Assembly: GCF_900109465.1 (NCBI RefSeq) | Contig: NZ_FOAZ01000012.1 | Coordinates: 124,001 to 188,000 of the forward strand | Source: Streptacidiphilus jiangxiensis | GTDB taxonomy: Bacteria > Actinomycetota > Actinomycetes > Streptomycetales > Streptomycetaceae | Length of the DNA: 64,000 nucleotides | Direction: 5' to 3' | Part shown: one piece after another, positions 54,221 through 62,794 of the stretch | How the letters are laid out: each line of letters begins with the position of its first letter | Numbering within the stretch: position 1 is the first letter of the stretch | Translations under genes and position numbers: made by a program | The notes under the pieces: generated by a model | Database searches by the model: none | What the model was told of the DNA's origin: nothing | Seen by the model: the letters and a program-made list of their open reading frames with translations, nothing else

Positions 54221-54747
54221 CACTCCATCCGCCACACCACCGTCTCCCGGCCCGGCTCCGGATCCGCCCGCCGTTCCACCTCGGCGAAGCCGAGCCGCGC
54301 CGGGACCGCGCCACTGGCGTGGTTGAGCGCATCGTGGTGGATCTCCACCCGCGTGGTCCCGGGCAGCGCGAACGCCTGCCGGGTGAGCGCGGCCGCCGCC
54401 ATGGTGACCAGCCCGCGCCCACCGCCGCCCTGGTGGATCCAGTAGCCGATCTCCCAGCCGCCCTCGCCGATCCGCGCCATCATCGAACAGGACCCGAGCA
54501 CCGGCGCGTCGACGGCACCCTCCCGGATCGCGTAGTTGTAGGCGGCCCCGGAGGCCCAGTCCGCGTCGGCCTGCGCGAGATAGCTCGCGATGCCCTCGCG
54601 TGAGTGCGTGCGCGCCCAGGGCATGAACGGCTTCAGCCGCTCCAGCGCCCCGTCGACGAGCAGGGTCAGCTCGTCGAGCTGGTCCCCCCGCCACCGGGTG
54701 AGGACGACACGCTCGTGGGTGAGGATCTCTTCGGCGCCGTGTTCCAT
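54193..54747 (-). CDS. GNAT-family N-acetyltransferase, RimJ/RimL type
   Basis: A 184-residue acetyltransferase with LTRWRGDQLDELTLLV at the start, the RimL-like SCSMMARIGEGGWEIGYWIHQGGGGRGLVTMAAAALT acetyl-CoA region near residue 90, and RVEIHHDALNHASGAVPARLGFAEVER. Possible targets are ribosomal protein N-termini or small molecules; none can be assigned. ATG 54747 follows GGGAAG at 9 bases; the frame is open 12 codons further upstream. Confidence 0.87.
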   Translation of the reverse strand: MEHGAEEILTHERVVLTRWRGDQLDELTLLVDGALERLKPFMPWARTHSREGIASYLAQADADWASGAAYNYAIREGAVDAPVLGSCSMMARIGEGGWEIGYWIHQGGGGRGLVTMAAAALTRQAFALPGTTRVEIHHDALNHASGAVPARLGFAEVERRADPEPGRETVVWRMECQAAADSSG

Positions 54748-54802
54748 GTCGGGATACTTCCCGACCCGCTCCCACCTCGGCAAACGGATATCCAGAACCG
54801 AA

Positions 54803-54832
54803 CTGACAGACGGGTGTTCGAGGGCCTACAGT
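54803..54832 (+). promoter_or_regulatory. Promoter of the PH-domain membrane protein gene
   Basis: CTGACA (54803-54808) and TACAGT (54827-54832) are separated by 18 bases. The GTG start at 54841 lies 8 bases past the -10, so the transcript is probably leaderless; no ribosome site is visible. Confidence 0.6.
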
Positions 54833-54840
54833 CCTGCGGC

Positions 54841-55740
54841 GTGGAAGAGCTCTGGTTCCGCGAGGGTGCTGCCTCGCGTCGACTCCTGTGGTGGCGGTTC
54901 AGCCCCGCACTGGCACTGATCGCCTACCGGCTTCTGACGGTCCGGCGCGTCGACACCGCGTTCTGGATCGGCGTGGCCTTGCTCGTGCCGGCCGGTGCCA
55001 GCGTGGTGACGAAGTGGACGGCCTGGACGCGGGTGGGCCAGGAGGGCATCCGCATCCGCTGGTACCTCGGCCGGGGTCGGCTCATCCCCTGGTCCCAGGT
55101 CCGCTCGGTCTACCTGAACGAGTACCGCGCCTTCCCCGGGGTGAAGAGTGTCCGGGTGCTGCGCACCAACGGGCGCCGACCGATGCTGCCCACGCTCGTC
55201 ACGAACGCGTCCTCGGCGACGCCGGAGCTGCTTGCGCAGTTCGCTCACGTCACCGCTTGGTGGGAGCTGTGCACCCCGGAGTCCTCGCGGCTGGCCTCGC
55301 CGCCGCGACGGCGCTACCGCTTCCGCCGCTCCGGGACGTGGCAGGCCGCCGCGACGCTGGTGATGGTGATCCCCCTGGTCGGGACCTGTGCACAGCTCTC
55401 CGACGACCTCGGCAAGGGCCAGGGCTGGGTCGGGTACGACATCGGGCAGCTGGTGCCCGCCGTCTTCCTCTTCCTCCTGCTCGCCTTCTGGACCGGCTCG
55501 CTGGTTCGGGCGTGGCTGCTCGAGCGCACGGTCCGCTTCCGCTGGTGGGTCCCGCTGCTGGCACTCAGCATGCTGCCCATAGCCCAGGTGGGCAGCCGGG
55601 TCTCCGGCGCCGACGCGCAGGTCCACCTCACCGACTACGTGCCCAGCGCGCTCACGTTCGCGGCCGGACTCGCGGTGACCGCCCTGATCGGTGTGCTGCG
55701 CGACCGCAGGGCCACCGTCGTGCCGGGCGCCGCCGTCTAG
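54841..55740 (+). CDS. PH-domain-like membrane protein
   Basis: A 299-residue protein. Two N-terminal hydrophobic segments precede a bacterial PH-like domain, with WTRVGQEGIRIRWYLGRGRLIPWSQVRSVYLNEYRAFPGVKSVRVL at about 60-105. Three or four further membrane helices follow (VMVIPLVGTCAQL, LVPAVFLFLLLAFWTG, WVPLLALSMLPIAQVG, ALTFAAGLAVTALIGVL). The bPH2 pattern with the Trp-Ser-Gln-Val motif is common in actinobacteria; the function is unknown. GTG 54841 is likely leaderless. Its TAG stop overlaps the convergent gene's TAG within one CTAG. Confidence 0.75.
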   Translation: MEELWFREGAASRRLLWWRFSPALALIAYRLLTVRRVDTAFWIGVALLVPAGASVVTKWTAWTRVGQEGIRIRWYLGRGRLIPWSQVRSVYLNEYRAFPGVKSVRVLRTNGRRPMLPTLVTNASSATPELLAQFAHVTAWWELCTPESSRLASPPRRRYRFRRSGTWQAAATLVMVIPLVGTCAQLSDDLGKGQGWVGYDIGQLVPAVFLFLLLAFWTGSLVRAWLLERTVRFRWWVPLLALSMLPIAQVGSRVSGADAQVHLTDYVPSALTFAAGLAVTALIGVLRDRRATVVPGAAV

Positions 55741-56369
55741 GGCTCCGGGCCGTCGCCCGGGGACTCCTGGTAGGTGTAGCGCTGCTCGCGCCAGGGGTCG
55801 CCGAGGTTGTGGTAGCCGCGTTCCTCCCAGAAGCCGCGGCGGTCGGCGGTCATGTACTCCACCGCGCGGACCCACTTGGGGCCCTTCCACGCGTACAGGT
55901 GCGGGACGACGAGGCGGACCGGGAAGCCGTGCTCGACGGTGAGGGGGTCGCCGTCGCGATGGGTGGCGAGCAGGGTCGACGGGTCGGCGAAGTCGGCAAG
56001 GCGGAGGTTGGAGCTGAAGCCGTACTCGGCCCAGACCATGACGTGGGTGACCTCCGGTGCCGGTGGGACCAGCTCCAGCAGCGTGGCCGTGGAGACGCCG
56101 CCCCAGCGGTTGCCGAGCATGCTGAACCGGGTCACGCAGTGGAAGTCGCCGGTGACCTCGGTCCGCGGCAGCGTCGTGAACTCCTCGAAGGTCCAGCTGT
56201 GCTTCTCGCCGTCCGCGGTGGCGCCGAAGACCTGGAGCTCCCAGGTGGCCGGCTTGAAGCGCGGGATCGGTCCGTAGTGGAGCACCGGCCAGCCGCGTTG
56301 CAGGCGCTGGCCCGGAGGTAGCCCCCGGGCCTCTGAGGCTGCAGCCTGCTCGTTTTCGGACCGACCCAT
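55737..56369 (-). CDS. Sulfite oxidase-like molybdopterin-dependent oxidoreductase
   Basis: A 210-residue protein of the oxidoreductase molybdopterin-binding family. The putative Mo-ligand Cys is in VTGDFHCVTRFSMLGNRWGGVS near residue 78, and GFPVRLVVPHLYAWKGPKWVRAVEYMTADRRGFWEERGYH matches the family tail. There is no signal peptide or Tat motif, so it is probably cytoplasmic. The natural substrate is unknown. ATG 56369 starts it. It is convergent with the PH-domain gene with stops sharing CTAG. Confidence 0.88.
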   Translation of the reverse strand: MGRSENEQAAASEARGLPPGQRLQRGWPVLHYGPIPRFKPATWELQVFGATADGEKHSWTFEEFTTLPRTEVTGDFHCVTRFSMLGNRWGGVSTATLLELVPPAPEVTHVMVWAEYGFSSNLRLADFADPSTLLATHRDGDPLTVEHGFPVRLVVPHLYAWKGPKWVRAVEYMTADRRGFWEERGYHNLGDPWREQRYTYQESPGDGPEP

Positions 56370-56501
56370 GGCTCAATGGTGACAGATGCACAGAGCCGCA
56401 AACGCCACGGGTCGGCTGAGTGTGACCTTGCTGGATTCGCGACGTCCGGAGTGGAACGATGCCTCAGAACCGGACGAAACGGCAGAAAGAGGGCGGGACC
56501 C

Positions 56502-56981
56502 ATGCAGGGCGACCCCGAGGTCATCGAGTTCCTGAACGAGCAGCTGACGGCCGAGCTGACCGCCATCAACCAATACTTCCTGCACGCGAAGATGCAGGAG
56601 AACTTCGGCTGGACGAAGCTCGCGAAGTTCACCCGCTCGGAGTCCATCGACGAGATGAAGCACGCCGAGGTACTGACCGACCGGATCCTCTTCCTGGAGG
56701 GGCTGCCCAACTACCAGCGTCTGTTCCACCTGCGCATCGGGCAGACGGTCAAGGAGATGTTCGAGGCGGACCGGCAGATCGAGGTCGAGGCCATCGACCG
56801 GCTGCGCCGCGGCGTCGTGGTGATGCGCGCCAAGGGGGACGTCACCTCGGCCAACATCTTCGAGTCGATCCTCGCGGACGAGGAGCACCACATCGACTAC
56901 CTCGACACCCAGCTCGAGCTGCTGGAGAAGCTCGGCGAGCCGCTCTACCTCGCGCAGCTCATCGAGCAGCCGGAGAGCTGA
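56502..56981 (+). CDS. bfr: Bacterioferritin
   Basis: This 24-mer-forming ferritin oxidises and stores iron. The 159-residue product has all di-iron ligands: Glu18, Glu51, His54, Glu94, Glu127 and His130, together with the haem-ligand Met52. Length is normal. ATG 56502 follows GAGGG. It is convergent with the bfd gene, whose stop is the adjacent base, so the storage protein and its electron donor face each other. Confidence 0.97.
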   Translation: MQGDPEVIEFLNEQLTAELTAINQYFLHAKMQENFGWTKLAKFTRSESIDEMKHAEVLTDRILFLEGLPNYQRLFHLRIGQTVKEMFEADRQIEVEAIDRLRRGVVVMRAKGDVTSANIFESILADEEHHIDYLDTQLELLEKLGEPLYLAQLIEQPES

Positions 56982-57215
56982 CTACGCGGCCTCGGCCGTC
57001 GCCGGGTGCGGCAGGCCGAGCTTGGCGGCGAGGCGGGCTGTCGGGCACGGGCGCGCGCCCTCGTGGCCCAGCAGCGCCTGGATGCGGCGCACGCAGGAGC
57101 CGCAGTCGGTGCCGGCCTTGCAGCCCTTGGCGACCTGGCGGGGGGTCTTCGCGCCCTCCGCTATCTCCTGACGGACCCGGTCCTCGGTGACGCCGTGGCA
57201 CAGGCACACGTACAT
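56982..57215 (-). CDS. bfd: Bacterioferritin-associated (2Fe-2S) ferredoxin
   Basis: A 77-residue protein with the Bfd cluster ligands Cys4, Cys6, Cys38 and Cys41 (MYVCLCHGVTEDRV and KAGTDCGSC). Bfd reduces the iron core of bacterioferritin so that Fe2+ can leave under iron shortage. The C-terminus has a short extra stretch rich in Ala, Pro and Leu. It is preceded by a probable iron box, which fits induction when iron is low. Confidence 0.93.
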   Translation of the reverse strand: MYVCLCHGVTEDRVRQEIAEGAKTPRQVAKGCKAGTDCGSCVRRIQALLGHEGARPCPTARLAAKLGLPHPATAEAA

Positions 57216-57242
57216 CCTGGGCCCTCCAAGGCTTGGGAGATG

Positions 57243-57261
57243 AGCTAAGGCTTACCTTACT
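57243..57261 (-). promoter_or_regulatory. Putative iron box (DmdR/IdeR) upstream of bfd
   Basis: On the minus strand AGTAAGGTAAGCCTTAGCT contains TAAGG-N4-CCTTA with matching outer TGAG/CTCA flanks. It resembles the actinobacterial iron-box TTAGGTTAGGCTAACCTAA, especially in the first half. It lies 28 bases before the bfd start. Confidence 0.6.
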
Positions 57262-57281
57262 CAGAGGCTCGCGGATGTGGA

Positions 57282-57313
57282 AAGGCCCCTTCGGCCGAAA
57301 CCGAAGGGGCCTT
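57282..57313 (-). terminator. Terminator of the DAHP synthase gene
   Basis: AAGGCCCCTTCGG (57282-57294) and its exact complement (57301-57313) form a 13-bp stem with a 6-base loop. On the minus strand it is followed by TTT. It lies 23 bases past the gene stop. Confidence 0.9.
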
Positions 57314-57335
57314 CATCACACCCGGAGCCGGACGG

Positions 57336-58688
<1,353 letters not shown>

Positions 58689-58786
58689 CTACGTGGTCAC
58701 GCGGACGAAATGGGCGCAGCGCCCGATTGCTGAGACACGTGGTGGACGCATCCCCTCCGGCGCCGGCTTCCGCTACGCTCGTCCTC

Positions 58787-58846
58787 GTGAACGCGCAGCA
58801 GCACGCCTACTCCTGGTGGTGGACCGTCCCCGAGGCGGCCCACTAG
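58787..58846 (+). CDS. trpL: Tryptophan leader peptide, 19 residues
   Basis: GTG 58787 to TAG 58844-58846 encodes VNAQQHAYSWWWTVPEAAH, with three consecutive Trp codons at 58814-58822. TACGCT at 58774-58779 is a fair -10 that would make it leaderless. Ribosome stalling at the Trp codons would favour the antiterminator described next. It controls the fused anthranilate synthase gene that begins 109 bases later. Confidence 0.9.
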   Translation: MNAQQHAYSWWWTVPEAAH

Positions 58847-58892
58847 CTCGCGTACCCACGCAGACTCCAGCGGCCGCCCCTCGGGGCGGCCG
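58829..58892 (+). terminator. Transcription attenuator of the anthranilate synthase gene
   Basis: The terminator hairpin is CGGCCGCCC-CTCG-GGGCGGCCG (58871-58892), a perfect 9-bp stem. Upstream CCGAGGCGGCC (58829-58839), at the end of the leader peptide, can pair with GGCCGCCCCTCGG of the terminator 5-prime arm. That gives an alternative antiterminator stem with a two-base bulge. The T-run after the hairpin is weak (TTCGCGTCT), as usual in this GC range. Confidence 0.8.
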
Positions 58893-58955
58893 TTCGCGTC
58901 TCACGCGGCCTCCCCGAGTGCGGTCACCCGACCCCGACCTCCCGGAAGGCCCACC

Positions 58956-60935
58956 GTGAACCCCGCGAACGCCGTGAACGCCGCGACCGACGTGTCCGCC
59001 CTCGTCGCCCGGCTCACCGAGGCGGGCGAGCCCTTCGCCCTGCTGCACCGCCGCACGCCCCGCCTGGCCCCGGACACCGTGGAACTGCTGATCGGCGAGG
59101 TGGGCACCTACGAGACGCTGGCCGAGCTGCCGCTCCCGGCAGGCGCCCCGGCCTCCGGGCGGCCCGAGCACGACCTGCTGGCGCTGGTCCCCTACCGGCA
59201 GATCCGCGAGCGCGGCTTCGAGGCCCGCGACGACGGCACGCCGCTGCGCGCCCTGAAGGTCCGCGAGTCCTACCGGCTGCCGCTGGCCGAGCTGCGCACG
59301 GCCCTGCCGCAGCGGCCGGTCGACCTCCAGGACGGCCGCTTCGACGTGGACGACTCCGCCTACGCCGCGATCGTGCGCCGGGTCATCGACGAGGAGATCG
59401 GCCGCGGCGAGGGCGCCAACTTCGTCATCCGCCGCGACTTCACCGCGACGCTCACCGACTTCTCCCCCGCCCTCGCGCTCACCCTCTTCCGCCGCCTGCT
59501 GGAGCAGGAGCGCGGTGCCTACTGGACGTTCCTGGTGTACGCCGGGGACGGTCCTGCCGGAGGCGAGCAGTCAGGGTTCTGCCTGGTCGGGGCCAGCCCG
59601 GAGGTGCACGTGCGGCAGGCGGGCGGGACGGTGGTGATGAACCCGATCTCCGGCACCTACCGCTACCCCGCCGCGGGCCCGACCCTCGACTCGCTGCTCG
59701 ACTTCCTGCACGACCCCAAGGAGCTGGAGGAGCTCACCATGGTCGTGGACGAGGAGCTGAAGATGATGTGCCAGGTCGGCGACCTGGGCGGCCAGGTCCT
59801 CGGCCCGCGGCTGAAGGAGATGGCCCACCTCGCCCACACCGAGTACGAGCTGCGCGGCCGCACCTCGCTGGACGTGCGGGAGGTGCTGCGGGAGACGATG
59901 TTCGCCGCGACCGTGACCGGCAGCCCCGTCGAGAACGCGACCCGGGTGATCTCCCGCCACGAGGCCACCGGGCGCGGTTACTACTCCGGCGCCCTCGCCC
60001 TGATCGGCCGGACCGGGGGCGGCGCGCAGACCCTGGACTCCCCCATCCTCATCCGCACCGCGGACATCGACCCGGCGACGGGACGGCTGGCCGTGCGCGT
60101 CGGCGCGACGCTGGTGCGGCACTCCGACCCGGACTCCGAGGTGGCCGAGACCCACGCCAAGGCGGCCGGCGTGCTCGCGGCGATCGGCGCGGTCCCGGCC
60201 CGCGCGCCCCGGGGCGGCGGCGGGGCCCCGCTGCTCGGCGAGAACCACCGCGTGCAGGCCGCGTTGAACGCGCGCCGCAAGAACCTCTCGCCGTTCTGGC
60301 TGCGGATGCAGACGAAGGAGCAGGCCGCGGCCGGCGACGGGCTGGACTGCCTGGTCGTCGACTGTGAGGACACCTTCACCTCGATGCTCGCCCACCTGCT
60401 GCGCTCGCTCGGCCACCGGGTGACCGTGCGGCGTTGGGACACGCCAGGTCTCGCGCAGGCCGTGGCGGCGCACGCGGGCCCGCTGGTGCTCGGTCCCGGC
60501 CCGGGCGACCCGGCGGCGGACGACCCGAAGATGAACACCGTGCGGGAGCTGGTCGCCTCGCTGCTCGCCACCGGCCACCCGCACGGGTTCCTGGCCGTGT
60601 GCCTGAGCCACCAGTTGCTGAGCCAGGCACTGGGTCTGCCGCTGCACCGCAAGGACACCCCGTACCAGGGCGCGCAGGAGCGGATCGCCCTGTTCGGGCA
60701 GGAGCGGACGGTCGGCTTCTACAACACCTTCACCGCCCGCTGCGACGACGAGGCGGCGCTCCGGCTCGCCGAGCGCGGCGTGGAGGTCGCCCGCGACGCG
60801 CTGACCGGCGACGTGCACGCCCTGCGCGGCCCCGGCTTCGCCGGGCTCCAGTTCCACCCGGAGTCGGTGCTGACGCTCGACGGGCTCGCGATCGTCCGCG
60901 AGGCGCTGGGCCGGCTGGTGCCGCAGACGGCCTGA
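58956..60935 (+). CDS. Fused anthranilate synthase (TrpE-TrpG), PhzE-like
   Basis: A 659-residue fusion making anthranilate from chorismate and glutamine. The N-terminal TrpE-type half has MNPISGTYRY, VVDEELKMMCQVG, HTEYELRGRTSLDVREVLRETMFAATVTGSPVENATRVI and GRGYYSGALALIG. The C-terminal amidotransferase (from about residue 445) has PLVLGPGPGDP, the catalytic Cys in AVCLSHQLLSQ and GLQFHPESVL. VCLSHQ instead of VCLGHQ, and no evident N-terminal LLES Trp site, are like PhzE-type enzymes. The Trp leader upstream nevertheless argues for a tryptophan role. GTG 58956 follows GGAAGG. Confidence 0.9.
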   Translation: MNPANAVNAATDVSALVARLTEAGEPFALLHRRTPRLAPDTVELLIGEVGTYETLAELPLPAGAPASGRPEHDLLALVPYRQIRERGFEARDDGTPLRALKVRESYRLPLAELRTALPQRPVDLQDGRFDVDDSAYAAIVRRVIDEEIGRGEGANFVIRRDFTATLTDFSPALALTLFRRLLEQERGAYWTFLVYAGDGPAGGEQSGFCLVGASPEVHVRQAGGTVVMNPISGTYRYPAAGPTLDSLLDFLHDPKELEELTMVVDEELKMMCQVGDLGGQVLGPRLKEMAHLAHTEYELRGRTSLDVREVLRETMFAATVTGSPVENATRVISRHEATGRGYYSGALALIGRTGGGAQTLDSPILIRTADIDPATGRLAVRVGATLVRHSDPDSEVAETHAKAAGVLAAIGAVPARAPRGGGGAPLLGENHRVQAALNARRKNLSPFWLRMQTKEQAAAGDGLDCLVVDCEDTFTSMLAHLLRSLGHRVTVRRWDTPGLAQAVAAHAGPLVLGPGPGDPAADDPKMNTVRELVASLLATGHPHGFLAVCLSHQLLSQALGLPLHRKDTPYQGAQERIALFGQERTVGFYNTFTARCDDEAALRLAERGVEVARDALTGDVHALRGPGFAGLQFHPESVLTLDGLAIVREALGRLVPQTA

Positions 60936-60956
60936 CGACCCGTTCGGGGCCTGCCG

Positions 60957-61430
60957 TCAGGGGCGGCAGGTCTGCCCGGGGTTCGGGTCCAGTTCACGCA
61001 CGCAGCCGGCGGTCGAGGCGAAGGTCTCCAGGCCCACACGGCTGACCACCCGCTCCCGCAGCGCCCCGGCCAGGGCCAGCGCGGCGTCCATGGCGACCCG
61101 CTGGCCCTTGGCCGTCAGCGAGGCGAGGACCACGCGGCGGTCCGCGGCGCTCGGCTGACGCTGCAGCAGCTCCGCGTCCGTCAGCCGGTCGGCGACCTTG
61201 GTGGTGCCGGCGGTGGTGAAGTTCAGGGTGGCGGCGAGCTGGTTCATGGGCGCGGTCTGCTCCGGCGAGGTCAGCAGGAACCAGAGCACCTGGAACTCCG
61301 AGGGCGTGAGGCCCGCCTTCGCCTGGACGTCCGCCAGCAGCTGGTCGGTCAGCCGCCGGAAGCCGGACTGCAGGATGTTCCACTGCTCCAGCAGTTCCAG
61401 GTCCGCCGTGTCCGGACAGTTCTCGGCCAT
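60957..61430 (-). CDS. MarR-family transcriptional regulator
   Basis: A 157-residue MarR-like winged-helix protein with LTPSEFQVLWFLLTSPEQTAPMNQLAATLNFTTAGTTKVADRLTDAELLQRQPSAADRRVVLASLTAKG covering helix-turn-helix and wing. Cys residues occur near the N-terminus (AENCPD) and in the C-terminal AGCVRELDPNPGQTCRP, which might allow redox sensing. It is divergent from a YceI gene and probably represses it and itself through the dyad at 61498. ATG 61430 follows AAGGTCGGGGG. Confidence 0.9.
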   Translation of the reverse strand: MAENCPDTADLELLEQWNILQSGFRRLTDQLLADVQAKAGLTPSEFQVLWFLLTSPEQTAPMNQLAATLNFTTAGTTKVADRLTDAELLQRQPSAADRRVVLASLTAKGQRVAMDAALALAGALRERVVSRVGLETFASTAGCVRELDPNPGQTCRP

Positions 61431-61497
61431 CCCCCGACCTTTCGTACGAATCGACCCGCTCTTGCCCCAGAGTAGCAACGCGAGCTAATGTCTAACC

Positions 61498-61516
61498 AGC
61501 TACTTAATATGTGGCT
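61498..61516. promoter_or_regulatory. Putative MarR operator between marR and yceI
   Basis: AGCTACTTAATATGTGGCT is an imperfect 19-base palindrome (AGC-AC/GT-GCT arms) in a locally AT-rich stretch. More partial copies (GAGCTAA, GCTAGCTA) lie beside it. The position between divergent regulator and target fits a MarR operator. Confidence 0.5.
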
Positions 61517-61543
61517 AGCTATCCAGCGAGAGGTCTCTCCGTC

Positions 61544-62056
61544 ATGTCCGTCTCCCTGCCTTCCGGGCGCTACCAGCTCGACCCCGGCACCTCCGAGGTA
61601 CGTATCCAGCACAGGACGATCTGGGGTCTGGTCACCGTCAAGGGTCGCTTCACCGAGGTGGCCGGCCTCGGGGAGGTCCCCACCGACGGCGGCTCCGCCT
61701 CCGGGACGCTCACGATGACCGCGGCGTCGCTCGACACCGGCCACGCCAAGCGCGACGCCCACCTGCGCTCCGCCGACTTCTTCGACACCGAGCGCTTCCC
61801 CGAGCTGGTCTTCACCGCCGACGAGGCCAAGGCGCAGAGCGACGGCACCGTGGAGATAGCCGGCCGACTGACCGTCCACGGCGTCACCGAGCCGCTGACC
61901 CTCAGCGGCACCGTCACCGGCCGGACGGACCAGGGCGTCACCGTCGCCGTGGAGACCGTCGTCGACCGGGACCGCTTCGGCCTGGGCTGGAACAGGATGG
62001 GCATGCTGAAGGGCCTGACGACGGTCACCGTCAGCGCCACCTTCACACGCGCCTGA
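61544..62056 (+). CDS. YceI-family protein
   Basis: A 170-residue lipocalin-like YceI protein, with GRYQLDPGTSEVRIQHRTIWGLVTVKGRFTEVAG, RDAHLRSADFFDTERFPELVFTA, the VHGVTEPLTL core, and a FGLGWNRMGM tail. YceI proteins bind isoprenoid-like lipids; this one has no signal peptide, so it is probably cytoplasmic. ATG 61544 follows GAGAGG at about 9 bases. It is divergent from the MarR gene, a combination I have seen in other streptomycetes. Confidence 0.9.
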   Translation: MSVSLPSGRYQLDPGTSEVRIQHRTIWGLVTVKGRFTEVAGLGEVPTDGGSASGTLTMTAASLDTGHAKRDAHLRSADFFDTERFPELVFTADEAKAQSDGTVEIAGRLTVHGVTEPLTLSGTVTGRTDQGVTVAVETVVDRDRFGLGWNRMGMLKGLTTVTVSATFTRA

Positions 62057-62083
62057 GCGGCCTGCTCCCGTTACCGCGTCCTG

Positions 62084-62794
62084 CTACCGCTGCTGCTGCT
62101 CGTCCTCGTCCAGCCCCGCCGCGATGGCGTAGCGCACCAGCTCCACCCGGTTGTGCAGCTGGAGCTTGCCCAGGGTGTTCTGGACGTGGTTCTGCACGGT
62201 GCGCGGCGAGAGGACCAACCGGTCGGCGATCGCCTTGTACGGCAGGCCCTTGGCCACCAGGCGCAGGACCTCCGTCTCGCGGTCCGTCAGCTTCGGGGCG
62301 CTGGAGCGGTCCTGGCCCGCCGGAGCGGGCTCGGCCGCGAGGCGGCGGAACTCGCCCAGCACCAGGCCCGCCAGGCCGGGGGTGAAGACCGCGTCCCCGG
62401 CGGCGGTGCGGCGCACCGCGTCGATCAGCTCCTCGCGGCTCGCGGACTTGACCAGGTAGCCGATCGCGCCCGACTTGACCGCTTCCAGCACGTCCCCGTG
62501 CTCCCCGCTCGCGGACAGCACCAGGACGCGCGGCGCCGGCTCGGCCGCCATCAACTGACGGCAGACCTCGACGCCCGGCTTGTCGGGCAGGTTCAGGTCC
62601 AGCACCACGACGCCCGGCCGGCTCGCCCGGCCGCGCTGCACGGCCTCGCGGGCGTCGCCCGCCGTGGCCACCACGTCGAAGCCGGCGTCGGCGAGGTCCC
62701 GGGCCACCGCCTCGCGCCACATCGGATGGTCGTCGACCACCATCACCCGCACGTCGGCACCGACACCCGCCTCGGCGGCGCTCGCCTCGCTCAT
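62084..62794 (-). CDS. LuxR/NarL-family response regulator
   Basis: A 236-residue two-component regulator. The receiver has VMVVDDHPMWREAVARDL, the phospho-Asp in GVVVLDLNLPDKPG, and Lys in GYLVKSASREEL. The C-terminal helix-turn-helix is LTDRETEVLRLVAKGLPYKAIADRLVLSPRTVQNHVQNTLGKLQLHNR. ATG 62794 overlaps the histidine kinase stop as ATGA. By neighbourhood it may correspond to MacR of Streptomyces coelicolor, a guess from memory of synteny that needs a sequence comparison. Confidence 0.93.
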   Translation of the reverse strand: MSEASAAEAGVGADVRVMVVDDHPMWREAVARDLADAGFDVVATAGDAREAVQRGRASRPGVVVLDLNLPDKPGVEVCRQLMAAEPAPRVLVLSASGEHGDVLEAVKSGAIGYLVKSASREELIDAVRRTAAGDAVFTPGLAGLVLGEFRRLAAEPAPAGQDRSSAPKLTDRETEVLRLVAKGLPYKAIADRLVLSPRTVQNHVQNTLGKLQLHNRVELVRYAIAAGLDEDEQQQR

